Of a stretch of DNA of 45,421 bases, positions 15,013-22,996 are shown piece after piece. The stretch is taken from positions 1-45,421 of the forward strand of contig SKON01000061.1 of NCBI GenBank assembly GCA_007120035.1. Reading direction: 5' to 3'. Position 1 is the stretch's first letter. Each line of letters starts with the position of its first letter. The translations under genes were made by a program, and so were the position numbers. The stretch comes from Myxococcales bacterium. Its GTDB lineage: Bacteria > Myxococcota_A > Bradymonadia > Bradymonadales > Bradymonadaceae. Under the pieces are notes generated by a model. The model ran no database searches. It was not told where the DNA came from and saw only the letters and a program-made list of their open reading frames with translations.

Positions 15013-15615
15013 TCAGAACATTCCGAAGTCGAGGTCGTCGGCGAAGGGATCCTCTTCTTCCTTGTCGTCTTCGGGGATCTCCTCCTCGCGGCGGAGCATG
15101 TCGAAGGGGGCCTCCTGGCAGACGAGGCAGAAGATGCCGACGCCGTTCTGGAGGAGGAAGGCGGGCCAGTCGTCGAAGCCGGCGCGGTAGTTGAACCGGA
15201 ACTCGAAGACGGCGCCGTCTTTGAGTCGGGCGGCCAGGGTGTCGCCGATCTCGTCGGGGTCGATCTCGTAGACGGCGGTGGTGATGTGTTCCAGGATGCG
15301 GTCGGGGGTGACCTCCTGGGCCTCTTGCTCTTCGCCGAGGGTGGAGGGGATCCGTTCCACGGGGGTGCCGTCGGCGTCGACGGCCTGGAGGGATCGGCGC
15401 TCGATCACGTCGTCGTCGTCGTTGACGTAGAGGTAGGCGGTGGTGCCCGAAGGCAGGAGGGCGGCGCCGTCGCGGGTGAGCTGTGCGGTGACGCACTCCT
15501 GGCCGTCATCGTCGACGATGACCCGGCGCTTCTTTCCGTAGAGCTTCTCGCGGGTGAGGCGGGTGATTCCCAGGGAGCTGACCTCCCCGTTGAAGTTAAT
15601 GACGACCTGGCTCAC
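15013..15615 (-). CDS. unknown acidic ligase-operon protein A
   Basis: 200 residues from GTG 15615, with GAGGA 5 nt upstream. It is acidic, especially at the C-terminus (EEIPEDDKEEEDPFADDLDF). It contains a CxxC pair (FCLVCQEAP, about residue 160). Family not recognised. First gene of the three-gene operon; the next start is 30 bp downstream. The acidic tail could contact the ligase or mimic DNA. Confidence 0.75.
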   Translation of the reverse strand: MSQVVINFNGEVSSLGITRLTREKLYGKKRRVIVDDDGQECVTAQLTRDGAALLPSGTTAYLYVNDDDDVIERRSLQAVDADGTPVERIPSTLGEEQEAQEVTPDRILEHITTAVYEIDPDEIGDTLAARLKDGAVFEFRFNYRAGFDDWPAFLLQNGVGIFCLVCQEAPFDMLRREEEIPEDDKEEEDPFADDLDFGMF

Positions 15616-15661
15616 GGTGGTCCTCGCAGCAGAGGGGTTGTAATCCGTCGATGAGGCGGCG

Positions 15662-15691
15662 AAGCTAACACGAGAAAATCGAGGCTGTCAA
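15662..15691 (-). promoter_or_regulatory. candidate promoter of the ligase operon
   Basis: A perfect TTGACA (15691-15686, read on the minus strand) with TAGCTT (15667-15662) 18 bp away, ending 46 bp upstream of GTG 15615. The -10 box is poor (three of six). It sits in the 95-bp divergent interval shared with the lipoprotein gene at 15711. Confidence 0.45.
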
Positions 15692-15710
15692 AACCGTGAG
15701 CGGAGTCGAG

Positions 15711-16253
15711 ATGAAGAGTGCGAAGAAGGTGTTGTGGTTGGTGGCGTTGGCCGTGGTGTGGGCGGGATGTGCGACGCCAGGCGATGGGGTGGAGACCCGG
15801 ACCGGGGCGCTTCAGACGATCCTGTTGACGCCGTCGGTGCAGGCCGACGGGGCCGTAGTGGTGACGCTGAAGAATGGGACGAGCCGGCTGATCGGGGCGA
15901 ACCTCTGCCGGGTGGTGGTGGAGGTCCGGGAGGGAGAGGAGGAGTGGGGAGAGATCGAACCTGAGTGGTATCAGAAGGAGTGTGAGGACGAGCACAAGTC
16001 ACTGGCTCCTCAGGAGGAGCGGGAGGCGGTGTTCGCGTCGTGGGAGTGGCCGCAGGAGGAGGTGAGGCTGCGGTTGAGCGTGGAGTACCCGATGGGGACC
16101 GGGTTCGAGACGATCCGGTCTGAGCCGTTTCGGGTGGAGGTGGAGGCTCCTGAGGAAGAGGAGGAGCCGGAGGGCGAAGAGCTGGAGGGAGAAGATCTGG
16201 AGGAGGATCTGGAGGACGAGGATCCTATGCCAGAGGAGAGCCCACTCGAATGA
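15711..16253 (+). CDS. lipoprotein with acidic C-terminal tail
   Basis: 180 residues from ATG 15711 (GGAG 5 nt upstream; a GTG at 15696 is less likely). Signal MKSAKKVLWLVALAVVWAGC ends in a lipobox with Cys 20. The body (about 30-140) looks like a beta-sandwich with two or three cysteines. The last ~40 residues are almost all Glu, Asp and Pro. Role unknown; envelope location. Its 3' end overlaps the convergent VOC gene by 29 bp. Confidence 0.75.
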   Translation: MKSAKKVLWLVALAVVWAGCATPGDGVETRTGALQTILLTPSVQADGAVVVTLKNGTSRLIGANLCRVVVEVREGEEEWGEIEPEWYQKECEDEHKSLAPQEEREAVFASWEWPQEEVRLRLSVEYPMGTGFETIRSEPFRVEVEAPEEEEEPEGEELEGEDLEEDLEDEDPMPEESPLE

Positions 16254-16626
16254 GGTTTCCGTCGATGTCGATGTGGGCGAACTCTCGAAGGCCGTAGTCG
16301 GTGTCCACGGGGGGCACGAGGCGGCCGGCGATATCGGCGTGGGACCACGCGGCGTAGAGGGCGTCGACGTCGTCGACGTAGAGGTAGCAGGCCGAGGTGC
16401 TGGTGGAGGGATCCAGGGATGGGACCGGGGTAAGGTGAATCTCGGTGCGACCGGCGCGGAGGAAGGCATAGGAGCCGTCGTGGTAGGACTCGGTCTCGAA
16501 CCCGAGCTGCTCGTAGTGGCTGACGGCGGCTTTGAGGTCGGTGACGGGGAAGACCGGGCAGATCCGCTGGGCTTCCAGGAGATTGCCGAGGTGGCGCTTG
16601 TGGTCGGTGTGAGAGTCGGGAGGCAT
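16225..16626 (-). CDS. VOC-superfamily (glyoxalase/bleomycin-resistance-like) protein
   Basis: 133 residues from ATG 16626 (AGGGA about 8 nt upstream). A single-domain vicinal-oxygen-chelate fold: the opening ICPVFPVTDLKAAVSHYEQLGFET is typical, followed by TEIHLTPVP and the second half CYLYVDDVDALYAAW with HIDIDGNLIRVG at the end. These proteins bind drugs or act on small molecules; metal ligands are partly present (His in EIHL). The longer open frame to 16776 is His/Pro-rich and not coding. Convergent overlap with 15711-16253. Confidence 0.8.
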   Translation of the reverse strand: MPPDSHTDHKRHLGNLLEAQRICPVFPVTDLKAAVSHYEQLGFETESYHDGSYAFLRAGRTEIHLTPVPSLDPSTSTSACYLYVDDVDALYAAWSHADIAGRLVPPVDTDYGLREFAHIDIDGNLIRVGSPLA

Positions 16627-16738
16627 GGCATGTCCCTGGTAGTGGACGGGTCGATGAACCTGACTACGGTGACTACGGTGGTGAAGGGGCAAATGTAGCG
16701 ACATGTGGGATAGGTGGCAAGCCGGGGGCGCCCGGTGG

Positions 16739-18118
16739 TCAGTGGCCGCGGGGGGTGGCCACGGGGGGTGGGGCAAGGGCCAACTCGGCGGCCTCCTGGG
16801 GGTCGTCGGTGATGGAGACGAGGTTCAGGTCGCCGGGGCCGATGGTCTGGCGAGGGCCGTCGAGCATCACGGCCCGGAGGGTGTCGAGGATGGGATTCCA
16901 GTAGGAGGATCCGACGAGGACGATGGGGCGGCTGGAGACCTTGAGGGTCTGGAGCTGGCAGAGGACGGAGAAGAGCTCGTCCAGGGTACCCAGTCCGCCG
17001 GGCAGGGCGATCACGGCGCGAGATCCCTCGGTGAGGAGGACCTTGTGGGTGAGGCGATCGGAGACAAGGTGGACACGGTCGGCGCCGTAGAGGTTGCGGG
17101 CGTCTGCGCGGCGCATGCCGAAGGCCTGTTGGGGAAGGAAGGGGGATCCGCGGTGGCCGCCGCGGGCCAGAGCCACCGAGAGGGTGCCGGGGCCGGCGGC
17201 CCGGGTGGGAATGTCGTGGGTGCCGAGATGAAAGGCGATCTCTTCGGCGAGACGGCCGAAGGCGTCGTCCTCGGCGAACCGGGAGCCCCCGAGGAAGGTG
17301 ACCGCCGTGGGGAGATGTTCCAGGTAGTTCAGCCCCTCGATGAGCTCTCGGGCGATGCGGGTGCCAAGGTTCATCAGGGGTTCGTGGATCGTAGGGGGTT
17401 GGTCGGGATCGAGGATCAGGTCGACGGCCTCCTCGGGGTCGTCGGTGCAGACCAGCAGGGAGAGGAGATCTTCGGGCAGGAGGGAAGACTCGCAGGCGTC
17501 GCAGGCGACGTGGAGGGCTGCCTCCAGGGGCTTCCAGAACTCCTTGCCGTAGAGGACCACGGGATAGTTGAGGTTTCCGGCGGACTTCAGTCGCCAGACC
17601 TCGAGGAGCTCGTCGAGGGTTCCGAAGCCGCCGGGGAAGATCACCAGGCCGAGGCAATTCTTGTAGAGCATCAGCTTCCGGGTGGGGAAGTGGAGGAGCT
17701 CCAGGGAGACGTCGATGGCGGGGTTGATGCTCTGCTCAAAGGGGAGGACGATGTTGAAGCCCTGAGTCAGGGGCTGGGGGCCCTTACCGGGGGTGTGATG
17801 GGGGAGAGGATCGCCGTTTTGGTTAGTGGCGGCCCGGAACCCCTCGGGGACGGCGGCCATGATGCCGGGGCCGGCGCCGGTGCGTGGGGCTACGTTGCGG
17901 TGGGCGAGGATTTCGCCCATGGCGTGGGCCTGGGCGTAGTAGGGGTCATCGGGGGTGATGCGGGCGCCGCCGAAGAAGGTCACCGCCGGGGGGAGGTCGT
18001 CGAGGGTGGTGAGGCCGTCGTGGAGCTCGGAGACGAGGCCCTGGGCGAGCTCGGTGCGGGGTTCGGCGGCGGCGATAGCGCCCCAGATGCCGCGGGTTTC
18101 GGAGTGGGGTTCGGTCAT
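16739..18118 (-). CDS. tandem LOG-family (lysine decarboxylase-like) protein
   Basis: 459 residues with two copies of the LOG domain (TIGR00730 type, cytokinin-riboside-monophosphate phosphoribohydrolase fold). The first (about residues 35-220) has VTFFGGARI, RTGAGPGIM and the signature PGGFGTLDELLE. The second (about 240-440) has VTFLGGSRF, RAAGPGTL and PGGLGTLDELFS. Both keep the signature Glu, so either may be catalytic; single-domain LOGs work as dimers, and this one may be a fused dimer. Substrate is probably a nucleotide or related ribose-phosphate (family inference). GTG/ATG start at 18118 with GAGGA upstream. It lies 15 bp after the saccharopine-dehydrogenase-like gene. Confidence 0.85.
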   Translation of the reverse strand: MTEPHSETRGIWGAIAAAEPRTELAQGLVSELHDGLTTLDDLPPAVTFFGGARITPDDPYYAQAHAMGEILAHRNVAPRTGAGPGIMAAVPEGFRAATNQNGDPLPHHTPGKGPQPLTQGFNIVLPFEQSINPAIDVSLELLHFPTRKLMLYKNCLGLVIFPGGFGTLDELLEVWRLKSAGNLNYPVVLYGKEFWKPLEAALHVACDACESSLLPEDLLSLLVCTDDPEEAVDLILDPDQPPTIHEPLMNLGTRIARELIEGLNYLEHLPTAVTFLGGSRFAEDDAFGRLAEEIAFHLGTHDIPTRAAGPGTLSVALARGGHRGSPFLPQQAFGMRRADARNLYGADRVHLVSDRLTHKVLLTEGSRAVIALPGGLGTLDELFSVLCQLQTLKVSSRPIVLVGSSYWNPILDTLRAVMLDGPRQTIGPGDLNLVSITDDPQEAAELALAPPPVATPRGH

Positions 18119-18133
18119 GGTGGTCCTCGTTGT

Positions 18134-19369
18134 TCAGGTGTCGACGGAGAAGGTCATGCCGGCCTGGGTGAGCCGGTCGATCAGGGGCTGGCCCATGGCG
18201 GAGGCCGGGGTGAGGACGCCGCCGGGGAGGGCGTCGGGGGTGTCGTCAAAGGCCAGGCAGAGGGCGGACTCGCCGAGCATCATGGCGGTGGCGCCGTAGC
18301 CGGGATCGCGGTCGGCGCCGACGTGGGCGGTGATCTCAAAGGAGTGGGAGTCGGCGGCGACGCCGCGGCCCACGAGGCGGACCAGGAAGCGGCCCTTTTC
18401 GATGGCCTCTTCGCTGGGGCCCTCGCCGGGTTCGGGGAGGATCTGGCGCAGAAGGTTGCGGGTGGGGCTGAGGCTCATGAGGCCGGCGAAGACGCCGAGG
18501 CCGGCGGTGAGCGAGCCGGCCCGGAGAGCGCCGGGGATGCCCTTGCCGCCATGGGACGACTCGGCGTATCGGAAGTCTTCGCCGTAGGGGTAGTCCAGGA
18601 GGGCGTTGGACCGTCGGACTACCTTTTCGTTGATGGCAGCCATGATGAAGGGAGCGGTCCAGGCGTCGACCAGGGGCTCGTGCCGAACGGTCATCTGGAT
18701 GGGGCCGTCGGGGCCGTGGCGCTGGCCCTCGGGGTTGAGTCCGTAGGGATCCTGGACGACGTGACGGAGCGTCTCGTCCTTGGCGGTGGTCTCGAGCATC
18801 TCGGCCATGCTGGCGACGGTGCCGCCGGAGAAGCCGCCGCTGGCCTTCATGAGGACAAATTGGATGCGCTGGCAGGGAGTGTCGAACCGTTCTCGAGCGG
18901 CGGTCTGGAGGAGGAGGACGCCGAGATCGCTGGGGATGGAGTCAAAGCCGCAGCAGTGTACGAGGCGGACGCCACGGTCGGCGGCCTCTTGATGGCAGGA
19001 GTCGATGATGGCGCGGATCCAATGGGCCTCGCCGGTGAGATCGCAGTAGTCCGTGCCTTCGGCGAGGCAGGCATGGACGAGAGGGGTGCCGAAGCGGTCG
19101 TAGGGACCGACGGTGGAGCAGACGACGCGGGTGCGGGCGGCGATGGCGCGGAGGCTGTCGTCGTCGAAGCTGTCGCCAAGGAGAATGGGGAGGTCTTGAT
19201 GAGCGTCGCCGAGCTCGTCTCGGAGGGCGTTCAGCTTGGACTCGTTTCGGCCGGCGATGGCCCAGGAGAGGTCGTCGGTGTCGGGTCGGTCGGCGAGGTA
19301 GTGGGCGACGAGGCGGCCCGTGAAGCCGGTAGCGCCCCAGAGAACGAGGTGGAAGTCGCGGTCGGTCAT
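18134..19369 (-). CDS. saccharopine-dehydrogenase-like / trans-acting enoyl reductase family protein
   Basis: 411 residues with an N-terminal Rossmann motif VLWGATGFTGRLVAHYL and downstream AGRNESKLNAL, STVGPYDRFG and DYCDLTGEAHW, as in the saccharopine dehydrogenase-like family that includes mycobacterial trans-acting enoyl reductases for lipid biosynthesis. It probably binds NADP(H); the substrate is unknown, perhaps a lipid. Its ATG overlaps the stop of the preceding small membrane gene by ATGA, and the LOG gene follows, so all three form one operon. Confidence 0.85.
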   Translation of the reverse strand: MTDRDFHLVLWGATGFTGRLVAHYLADRPDTDDLSWAIAGRNESKLNALRDELGDAHQDLPILLGDSFDDDSLRAIAARTRVVCSTVGPYDRFGTPLVHACLAEGTDYCDLTGEAHWIRAIIDSCHQEAADRGVRLVHCCGFDSIPSDLGVLLLQTAARERFDTPCQRIQFVLMKASGGFSGGTVASMAEMLETTAKDETLRHVVQDPYGLNPEGQRHGPDGPIQMTVRHEPLVDAWTAPFIMAAINEKVVRRSNALLDYPYGEDFRYAESSHGGKGIPGALRAGSLTAGLGVFAGLMSLSPTRNLLRQILPEPGEGPSEEAIEKGRFLVRLVGRGVAADSHSFEITAHVGADRDPGYGATAMMLGESALCLAFDDTPDALPGGVLTPASAMGQPLIDRLTQAGMTFSVDT

Positions 19370-19818
19370 TTCGAAGAGTCCTCAGAAAAAGTGGAGGGGC
19401 GGGTCAGAGCGAAGAGGAAGAAGGCGGCGGCGACGAAGGGGACGTGGAGGGTGAGCTCGTAGGTCATCATGAAGACGACGAAGCCCTTCAGAGCCAGGGC
19501 CTGGGCGCAGCCCCAGGCCAAGAGCGCGGAGACGAAGAGGCGGCGGTGATATTCGTCGGTGCCCTTGGCGAGGGCTCCGCGGTGATGGGGGCCGAGAAAG
19601 AAGAATCGCCGGACCCCGAGAGCCATGGCGAAGAAGAGAGCGGCGATACCCAGGAGGGAAGCCAGGAAGGGAGCGGTGTTCTCCAGGGGCTGGAAGTCCG
19701 AGGGAGGGGCGAAGAAGAGGGGGGCGACACCGAAGAGGGCGGCGAAGATCAGGAGGGCGAAGAAGATCGGCGTGAGGCTCGCCGGATCCCAGGGGGTGAT
19801 TTCTTCAGTGGTCGGCAC
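19366..19818 (-). CDS. small four-helix membrane protein
   Basis: 150 residues from GTG 19818 (GGAG about 8 nt upstream); an in-frame TTG at 19872 is less likely. About four hydrophobic helices (near residues 15-35, 47-68, 90-110, 117-137 of the protein), with a polar loop FLGPHHRGALAKGTDEYHRR between the second and third. No family recognised. Coupled by ATGA to the saccharopine-dehydrogenase-like gene, suggesting a shared membrane-lipid role. Confidence 0.65.
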   Translation of the reverse strand: MPTTEEITPWDPASLTPIFFALLIFAALFGVAPLFFAPPSDFQPLENTAPFLASLLGIAALFFAMALGVRRFFFLGPHHRGALAKGTDEYHRRLFVSALLAWGCAQALALKGFVVFMMTYELTLHVPFVAAAFFLFALTRPSTFSEDSSK

Positions 19819-19959
19819 AGAGATGTCTCCAGGGACGGCAGGAGAGCGGACGGAAGCTCGTCGAGGGTGCAAGCTAACAACGGGGAGCGAGGATGGAAAG
19901 GGTTGGACGACGAGAAGATGTGACTAGTTTGGCCGAGGACGAGAACCACAGGAGGAGCG

Positions 19960-20544
19960 ATGGCCAACTCAGTAGCGGTTTTGTTTCAGACAAGCGAAGG
20001 TCAAACCCGGAAGGTGGCGGAGACCGTGGCGAGCCACCTGAGGAGTCAGGGGCTCTCCGTGGAGGTGATGGAGGTGGGAAGAGAGACCCGGGATCTCGTG
20101 GTGGGAGCCTACCAGGGAGTGGTGGTGGGGGCGTCGGTGCACGCCGGGAGCTACCCTCGAAAAATCCGCAAGTGGTTGAGCGCCCATCACGAGAGTCTGA
20201 ACGGGGTGGCGTCGGCGTTCTTCTCGGTGAGTATGAGCGAGGCCGATGAGGAGGAGCGAGAGACCCTGAAGGGGTTGCTGGAAGGGCTTCTGGAGGAGAC
20301 CCGATGGACGCCGGAGATCGTGGCGTCATTCGCGGGAGCGCTGCCGTTCTCGAAGTACGGGTTCATCAAGAAGCGGTTGATGAACCGGATCATGAGCGAG
20401 AAAGGTCTCGAGCTCGAAGAGGGGAGAGACTACGAGTACACCGATTGGGACTCGGTGCGGGAGTTCGCCGAACGATATGCGGCGCTCATCGAGGAGAGGA
20501 GCGCCGGGAAATCGAGCCCATTGGGGTCGGTGCCGCTGGGTTAG
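19960..20544 (+). CDS. hemG: HemG-type flavodoxin, protoporphyrinogen IX dehydrogenase
   Basis: 194 residues close to the E. coli HemG pattern. The FMN phosphate loop is FQTSEGQTRKVAETVASHL. Then come the family stretches VVGASVHAGSYPRKI, SAFFSVSM, FAGALPFSKYGFIKKRLM and the C-terminal YEYTDWDSVREFAERY. HemG oxidises protoporphyrinogen IX to protoporphyrin IX in heme synthesis, passing electrons to menaquinone. The long-chain insertion typical of HemG is present (FIKKRLMNRIMSEKG). ATG 19960 follows an AGGAGGAG site. Its stop overlaps the opposing stop of 20541-21137 (shared TTAG). No other heme gene nearby. Confidence 0.85.
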   Translation: MANSVAVLFQTSEGQTRKVAETVASHLRSQGLSVEVMEVGRETRDLVVGAYQGVVVGASVHAGSYPRKIRKWLSAHHESLNGVASAFFSVSMSEADEEERETLKGLLEGLLEETRWTPEIVASFAGALPFSKYGFIKKRLMNRIMSEKGLELEEGRDYEYTDWDSVREFAERYAALIEERSAGKSSPLGSVPLG

Positions 20545-21137
20545 TCGAAGGCCTGTCGATAGTCCACCGGGTCGGGGTTGAACTCGGAGGGGGCGAAACG
20601 CTCGATTTGAGGGACGACGTCGTCGTATCGTTGAGTGGCGGGGTGGTTGGCCTGTTCCAGGGCCTGGTGGGGGGTCATGCCGCGGGGGTTGGCCTCGTAG
20701 GCCTGTCGTGCGGAGTCACGGAGCTCGCTGGGAGAGAGGTCGGTGGGGCGGGGGGCGAGAAATTCGTGGAAGGCTTCGACATGAGCGGTAGGATCGTCGG
20801 GATTGGCCCCGGCCTGAGCTTCCCGGAGGGCCCGCTCTTCGGCTCCCCGGGCGAAGGGATCCGGTGCGGTTTCGAATTGTCGGGCCTCTACAGAGGCTTC
20901 GGGGGAGATGAAGCCGGACCCGAAGGAGGATCCGGGCTCGTTGGTCTCTTGCCCGGTGATGAAGTGATACCCTGTGGACGAGGTGTCTTCGACAGTGTCA
21001 CCGCTCTCTAAGAAGAACCAGATCCCGGCAGCGACACCGATGGCGAGGGCCCCGTAGAGGAGGAACTCGGAGGTGGAGAGGTCGTCCTTTGCAGGCGGTT
21101 CAGAGCCGGTCTGGGGTGGGCGGGGGAGGTTCGACAT
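20541..21137 (-). CDS. single-pass membrane protein downstream of Tad-like module A
   Basis: 198 residues. A polar N-terminus (~20) is followed by one hydrophobic helix (FLLYGALAIGVAAGIWFFLE, about residues 25-44). The rest is soluble, acidic and Pro-rich, with a helical AEERALREAQAGANPDD stretch. Topology suggests a periplasmic tail. It starts 30 bp after the stop of 21168-22202 and is the last gene of the unit. No counterpart follows module B. Function unknown. Confidence 0.7.
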   Translation of the reverse strand: MSNLPRPPQTGSEPPAKDDLSTSEFLLYGALAIGVAAGIWFFLESGDTVEDTSSTGYHFITGQETNEPGSSFGSGFISPEASVEARQFETAPDPFARGAEERALREAQAGANPDDPTAHVEAFHEFLAPRPTDLSPSELRDSARQAYEANPRGMTPHQALEQANHPATQRYDDVVPQIERFAPSEFNPDPVDYRQAFD

Positions 21138-21167
21138 AGAGGTCTCGTGTGAAGCGAGGAGGCGAGG

Positions 21168-22202
21168 CTACTCTCCGTGGATCGAGACGACGGAGGTCCG
21201 AAGGGTCCTGGGATTCCGATTGATATAGAAACTGGCGAAGCGATCGCCCTTTTCGAAGTTCAGCATGAATCCGGAGAGATTCTGGAGTTCCGGGACCATG
21301 TGCTCGAACTCGGCCAGGATCTGGTCGGTAGCCGAGAGCTCCCAGCCCCGATCGGCCATGACCTGGGTGTAGAAGTCGTGGATGGTGTCGTCGGGGGCGG
21401 CGGTCTCAAACTGGTTGAAGGTGAAGGGTCGTCCCTCGAGGGAATCGAAGCGGTTGAGGCGGGTGCAGCCGATGCAGGCGGGGACCTCGAGATCGAGGCG
21501 AACGTCGACGGCCCGGGGGTCATGGACGCGGCGGGGGTCGAAGTTGCTGTCGGCCCAGTTGGCGGTGACCGTGGAGCCGCCGTTGGACTCGGCCTGGATG
21601 TCGATGTATCGGAAGGTGTCGACATACTCGTCGAAGTCGGTGAAGACTCGGGGGTTGGCGGCGAGGTAGGCGTGCATCTCCTCGTGGTCGTCGAACTTCT
21701 GACGGGGGACGATGCCGCCCATCATGATGCGGTCCGGTTGAACCTGGAGGGGGACGACCTCCCCGTTCAACAGGGCCTTGCCCATGGGGCCGCCGAGGGT
21801 GTCGGCGAAAGAGCTCTCGAGGAAGTCATTCTGGGCGCCGTGGAGAGCGCGGGGGTCCCCAAGGACGGGCTGGTCGTAGACGGCGGAGTTGATGCCGGCG
21901 CGGTGGAGCTTCTGCTGGAGGTAGCGCATGAGCTCCGTGGGAGCCATCTCGGACTCGCCGGCGGCGAAAAAGACCAGGTTTCCGTTGTGATCATAGGGCT
22001 GGGGATCGAAGCCGGACTCGACCATGACGCGGTGAAAATCCTGGTGCTCCAGGAGACTGGCCGGGATGAGGTCGACGAGATCGGCCTGTGCGTCGGGCAC
22101 GTCGGCTTCAGGGGAGAGGACGAGGACAAGAGCACCGATGCAGAAGATCACGAGGCCGCAGGCGGCGAGCTTGAGAGTGGCGATGAGGGACTTGCGTAGC
22201 AT
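21168..22202 (-). CDS. single-pass CIGC protein of module A
   Basis: 344 residues from ATG 22202 (GGGAG 6 nt upstream). One N-terminal helix (about residues 8-31) anchors a large extracytoplasmic part. It shares with 25952-26992 the blocks AEADVPDAQADL, PYDHNGNLV, AGINSAVYDQ, NGEVVPL, VPACIGCTRLNR and a C-terminal FEKGDRFASFY, so the two are paralogues. The paired cysteines in CIGC resemble a redox or metal site. No family recognised. Operon neighbours are TadE/TadG-like, so it may assist pilin export or folding; inference. Confidence 0.8.
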   Translation of the reverse strand: MLRKSLIATLKLAACGLVIFCIGALVLVLSPEADVPDAQADLVDLIPASLLEHQDFHRVMVESGFDPQPYDHNGNLVFFAAGESEMAPTELMRYLQQKLHRAGINSAVYDQPVLGDPRALHGAQNDFLESSFADTLGGPMGKALLNGEVVPLQVQPDRIMMGGIVPRQKFDDHEEMHAYLAANPRVFTDFDEYVDTFRYIDIQAESNGGSTVTANWADSNFDPRRVHDPRAVDVRLDLEVPACIGCTRLNRFDSLEGRPFTFNQFETAAPDDTIHDFYTQVMADRGWELSATDQILAEFEHMVPELQNLSGFMLNFEKGDRFASFYINRNPRTLRTSVVSIHGE

Positions 22203-22237
22203 GGTGGCTCCCGAACGAGGGTTGCGGGGAAGAGTAC

Positions 22238-22996
22238 TCAATTGCAGGTGCTGACGCCGCTCAGGCTGGACGCCCAGTTGCTCATACCGAAGGCGACGGT
22301 GTCCTGCCATGCGTCCTCAGAGCGGATCTCCAACTGGGTGAAGATCAGGCCGACGACGTGGTCCGTGGGGGCCGTCGGGGTGGAAGCGACATACCAGACG
22401 TCGGTCTCCCCGGCGATGGACCGCCAGTCGGCGCCCCGTTCGGTCTGGAAGGTGACGGTGTCCTGGCCGCTGACGACTCCGTATCGGAGGCCCGCCGCCA
22501 GGGAGGCGCCGCCGATGGGGTTGAGGTCGTTGAGGAGGGTGTAGGCGTGGCTGTTGCTGTTGCAGAGGATCTGGTTGAGGGTGAGTTTGGGGTCGGAGTC
22601 CATGTTCACCCCCGGGACGGCGTTCATGGCCATTGTCTTGGTGCCGCTGTCGCCGTAGACGCCGGCGAAGTTGGTAGTCACGTCGAGGGCGCCCGGGATG
22701 GACATCAGGTCGCCGAGAGAGGAGTAGGTGGACATCGCCTGGGGCCCGCCCAGAAAGGGGCTGGGAGGTTTACCGAAGGCCGAGGTCTGGGCGTCGATGG
22801 CGTCCTCCCAGAGTTCGGCGGAGGCTCGCTGCTCGGAGATCAGGAGGTTCTGGTGGATGTCGTGGAGGTTGAGGATCCCCACGGTAAAGGCCAGAAAGAT
22901 CGGGAGCGTGATGGCGAACTCCGTCAAAGCGGCGCCGGATTCGTCGCCGTGGAGGCGGCGAAGAAAGGATGGCAGGGGTGGGCGCAGAGCGTTCAT
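22238..22996 (-). CDS. TadE-like pseudopilin, module A
   Basis: 252 residues with a class III prepilin-like N-terminus: GAALTEFAITLPIFLAF, where Gly 21 precedes Ala 22 as residue +1 and Glu 26 falls at +5, then a hydrophobic helix. TadE-type proteins are processed by a prepilin peptidase and act as minor pilins in Tad pili. The remaining ~200 residues are a soluble domain with single cysteines near 145 and at the C-terminus. Its ATG overlaps the previous stop (ATGA). Paralogue of 27016-28128, which is ~110 residues longer. Confidence 0.8.
   Translation of the reverse strand: MNALRPPLPSFLRRLHGDESGAALTEFAITLPIFLAFTVGILNLHDIHQNLLISEQRASAELWEDAIDAQTSAFGKPPSPFLGGPQAMSTYSSLGDLMSIPGALDVTTNFAGVYGDSGTKTMAMNAVPGVNMDSDPKLTLNQILCNSNSHAYTLLNDLNPIGGASLAAGLRYGVVSGQDTVTFQTERGADWRSIAGETDVWYVASTPTAPTDHVVGLIFTQLEIRSEDAWQDTVAFGMSNWASSLSGVSTCN

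Noticed and set aside
16703..19462. 919-codon open frame on the + strand across the LOG and saccharopine-dehydrogenase-like genes
   Set aside because: Antisense to two genes with clear family motifs; its product is Gly/Ala/Val/Glu-rich without domains, as expected from GC-rich, G-skewed DNA.
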